This document shows, in pieces, positions 62,488 through 64,000 of a stretch of DNA of 64,000 nt (position 1 is its first letter; every line of letters begins with the position of its first letter). Under the pieces are notes generated by a model. It was not told where the DNA came from. It saw nothing but the letters and a program-made list of their open reading frames with translations, and did not search any database. Origin of the DNA: Whitmania pigra (lineage: Eukaryota; Annelida; Clitellata; Hirudinida; Haemopidae); the NCBI GenBank assembly GCA_021613335.1, contig JAJTWR010000386.1:368501-432500 (forward strand), written 5' to 3'. Position numbers and translations under genes: made by a program.

Positions 62488-64000
62488 TTTATTGATTTAT
62501 CATTGGCTCGATATTTTTAGATACAGAGAGATATTTTTATCCAAGAGTAGTTTTTGCCAGCTCTGATGTTTGTTTAGCAAATGTTTTGCTCGTATTTTTA
62601 CGGCACGAATCTTGATATTTGTTTTCTAAATCGTAGAAAATAAATTATTAAAATGTCAACAAAGTGTGATGACCTGTTGACCTCTGACTCTTCAAAAGGA
62701 GTCGAGATTATGTTTTAGAAGTTGATTGACTTCACACTACTGTTGCCTTCCGGCCTTTAGTGACAGTACATTTTTTTTATCAAAACATGTCATAGTATTT
62801 TTGTAATTATGAATATTTTGGTGATTCATACATTCTGTGATTAATCAAATGAGTTAAAGATTTTGGTAGCCTGTTATATTATTATTCATAATGATATTAT
62901 TATTATTATTATTTCTTATATTTTCATTTCAGATTCAATGCCTTATTATTCTACTACATTTGTTAACCATTAGTAAATGTTGTTGGTTTTGCTGCTGATG
63001 ATGATTATTATTATTATTATCATTATTATGATAATCTTTATTCTGATCTAAGAGCAATAACACCTATGTTGCTGCTGCAAAAGATGATAAAGATGATTAT
63101 TGCACTATATAAGATATTTTAATTATTTAATTTAATCGCTTCACAATAGTTACGATCTCAATGTTCCATGATGAGGGATAGGTGATGATGATTATGATCT
63201 CGTTCCTGTGATGATGATGATGATGACGATGACGGCCTCGATGAGATTATTATTGTCCTTTTTTTGGTTACCTTAAGTGTCCAGCTTAAATAATACTTGA
63301 AGCATTTTGCTGAATTAATTTCTCTTTTTTTTTTTGTGGGGATTTTCCAGGATATTCTAAAATTTAAGGCTTTCGTTTGTTGTCGGGTTTTTTACTCCAG
63401 CTGATTTCATCAATAAAATCTCAATAAAAATTTTTTTCTCATTTCTCAATTTAGATGAACAAATGATTTTTTAGTTTTTTAACGATGTTATGGAAAGATA
63501 TGGCGGTAAAATAGCAGACGTTGATAACCGTCTTTAAACGATAAAAATTCGTTCATTTGGTACAGATTTAGTACTTTGAGATATTTGTTTCGGTATTTCA
63601 AAACTCAGGTTTTATTAATTTCGGCAGACGGACTTGGAAATGGCGGGTGTCAGGAATAACGTTGCGTGAAGTTAATGGGCTGCATGAATATTAATTATCT
63701 GCCTGCCTCCTCCTCATTTCACGCCGAATTAACCGTTCCACCCCTCGCCACTGCTCTCTGGCCACGCCTACGGACTTTTGATTGACGTCTCTATTAATGA
63801 CGTCATTCCAAAGACCCCCACAAATCAGATGGTCGTTGGGCTGAATTCAATGAAGCGTGGACAAATTAGCATTTAAATCCGACTCCAATCTGTTGAATAA
63901 TTAATATTTCATCCAGCCAATCAGGCGACGGGTGGACTGAAATGTTCTCAAGAAATAAATGGCCAAGTTGGCTTCAGTATTGCTTGGAGAATAATGTCGA
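62488..64000. other. 3' flank of CLINT1 and gene-poor end of window
   Basis: Short TTA and GAT microsatellites lie at 62895-62915, 63000-63040 and 63200-63235. AATAAATTATT near 62639 is a candidate CLINT1 polyadenylation site. From about 63640 the sequence becomes less AT-rich (CTGCCTCCTCCTCATTTCAC, CTGGCCACGCCTACGG) and holds a TGACGTCA at 63798-63805, which could be the promoter of a gene beyond the window. No coding exon recognised. Confidence 0.45.

Overview
The window is nuclear DNA from an invertebrate animal. The genes are split by short introns with GT-AG borders and encode proteins recognisable across metazoans. The background is AT-rich and loaded with trinucleotide microsatellites (GAT/ATC and TTA/AAT) and relics of LINE, Helitron and hAT elements. 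The exact phylum cannot be read from the sequence. Exon borders were worked out by hand from reading phase, splice consensus and remembered similarity to human proteins; no alignment was run.

Layout. Bases 1-16.9 kb are almost gene-free and dominated by microsatellites, with one LINE relic, a 17-bp minisatellite and a striking triplet of RFX-type X-box palindromes near 10.4 kb. From 16.9 to 24 kb lie the terminal exon of an unidentified + strand gene and four minus-strand genes: NUDC, a 91-residue membrane protein, BCDIN3D and a 140-residue secreted protein. A decayed Helitron helicase (26.0-26.6 kb) precedes MFAP1, which is intronless and carries a near-perfect 204-bp in-frame duplication. 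A 960-bp TTA array follows.

From 30.3 to 36.1 kb is a tandemly duplicated locus for a tiny secreted cysteine-rich peptide (51 residues over four exons). The distal copy looks intact, but its first intron holds a nearly full-length R2-like (restriction-like-endonuclease) non-LTR retrotransposon of about 4 kb. The retrotransposon frame is broken by one in-frame TGA. From 36 to 40 kb are TE relics, including an open frame that joins a Helitron helicase fragment to a HECT ubiquitin-ligase fragment, and a hAT transposase remnant.

From 40.6 to 62.5 kb is a dense block of housekeeping genes: VMP1 (-), THADA (+), OTUB1 (-), COA8 (+) and CLINT1/epsinR (+). VMP1/THADA and OTUB1/COA8 are head to head (1.3 kb and 252 bp apart); THADA and OTUB1 converge tail to tail. 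The last 1.5 kb holds short microsatellites and no gene that I can support.

The genes do not form one pathway. They cover dynein/cytoskeletal chaperoning (NUDC), RNA 5'-end methylation (BCDIN3D), splicing (MFAP1), ER/autophagy lipid handling (VMP1), tRNA 2'-O-methylation support (THADA), deubiquitination (OTUB1), cytochrome oxidase assembly (COA8) and clathrin adaptor traffic (CLINT1). The most unusual parts are the secreted-peptide locus with its intronic R2-like element, the Helitron-HECT fusion, the triple X-box and the MFAP1 duplication.
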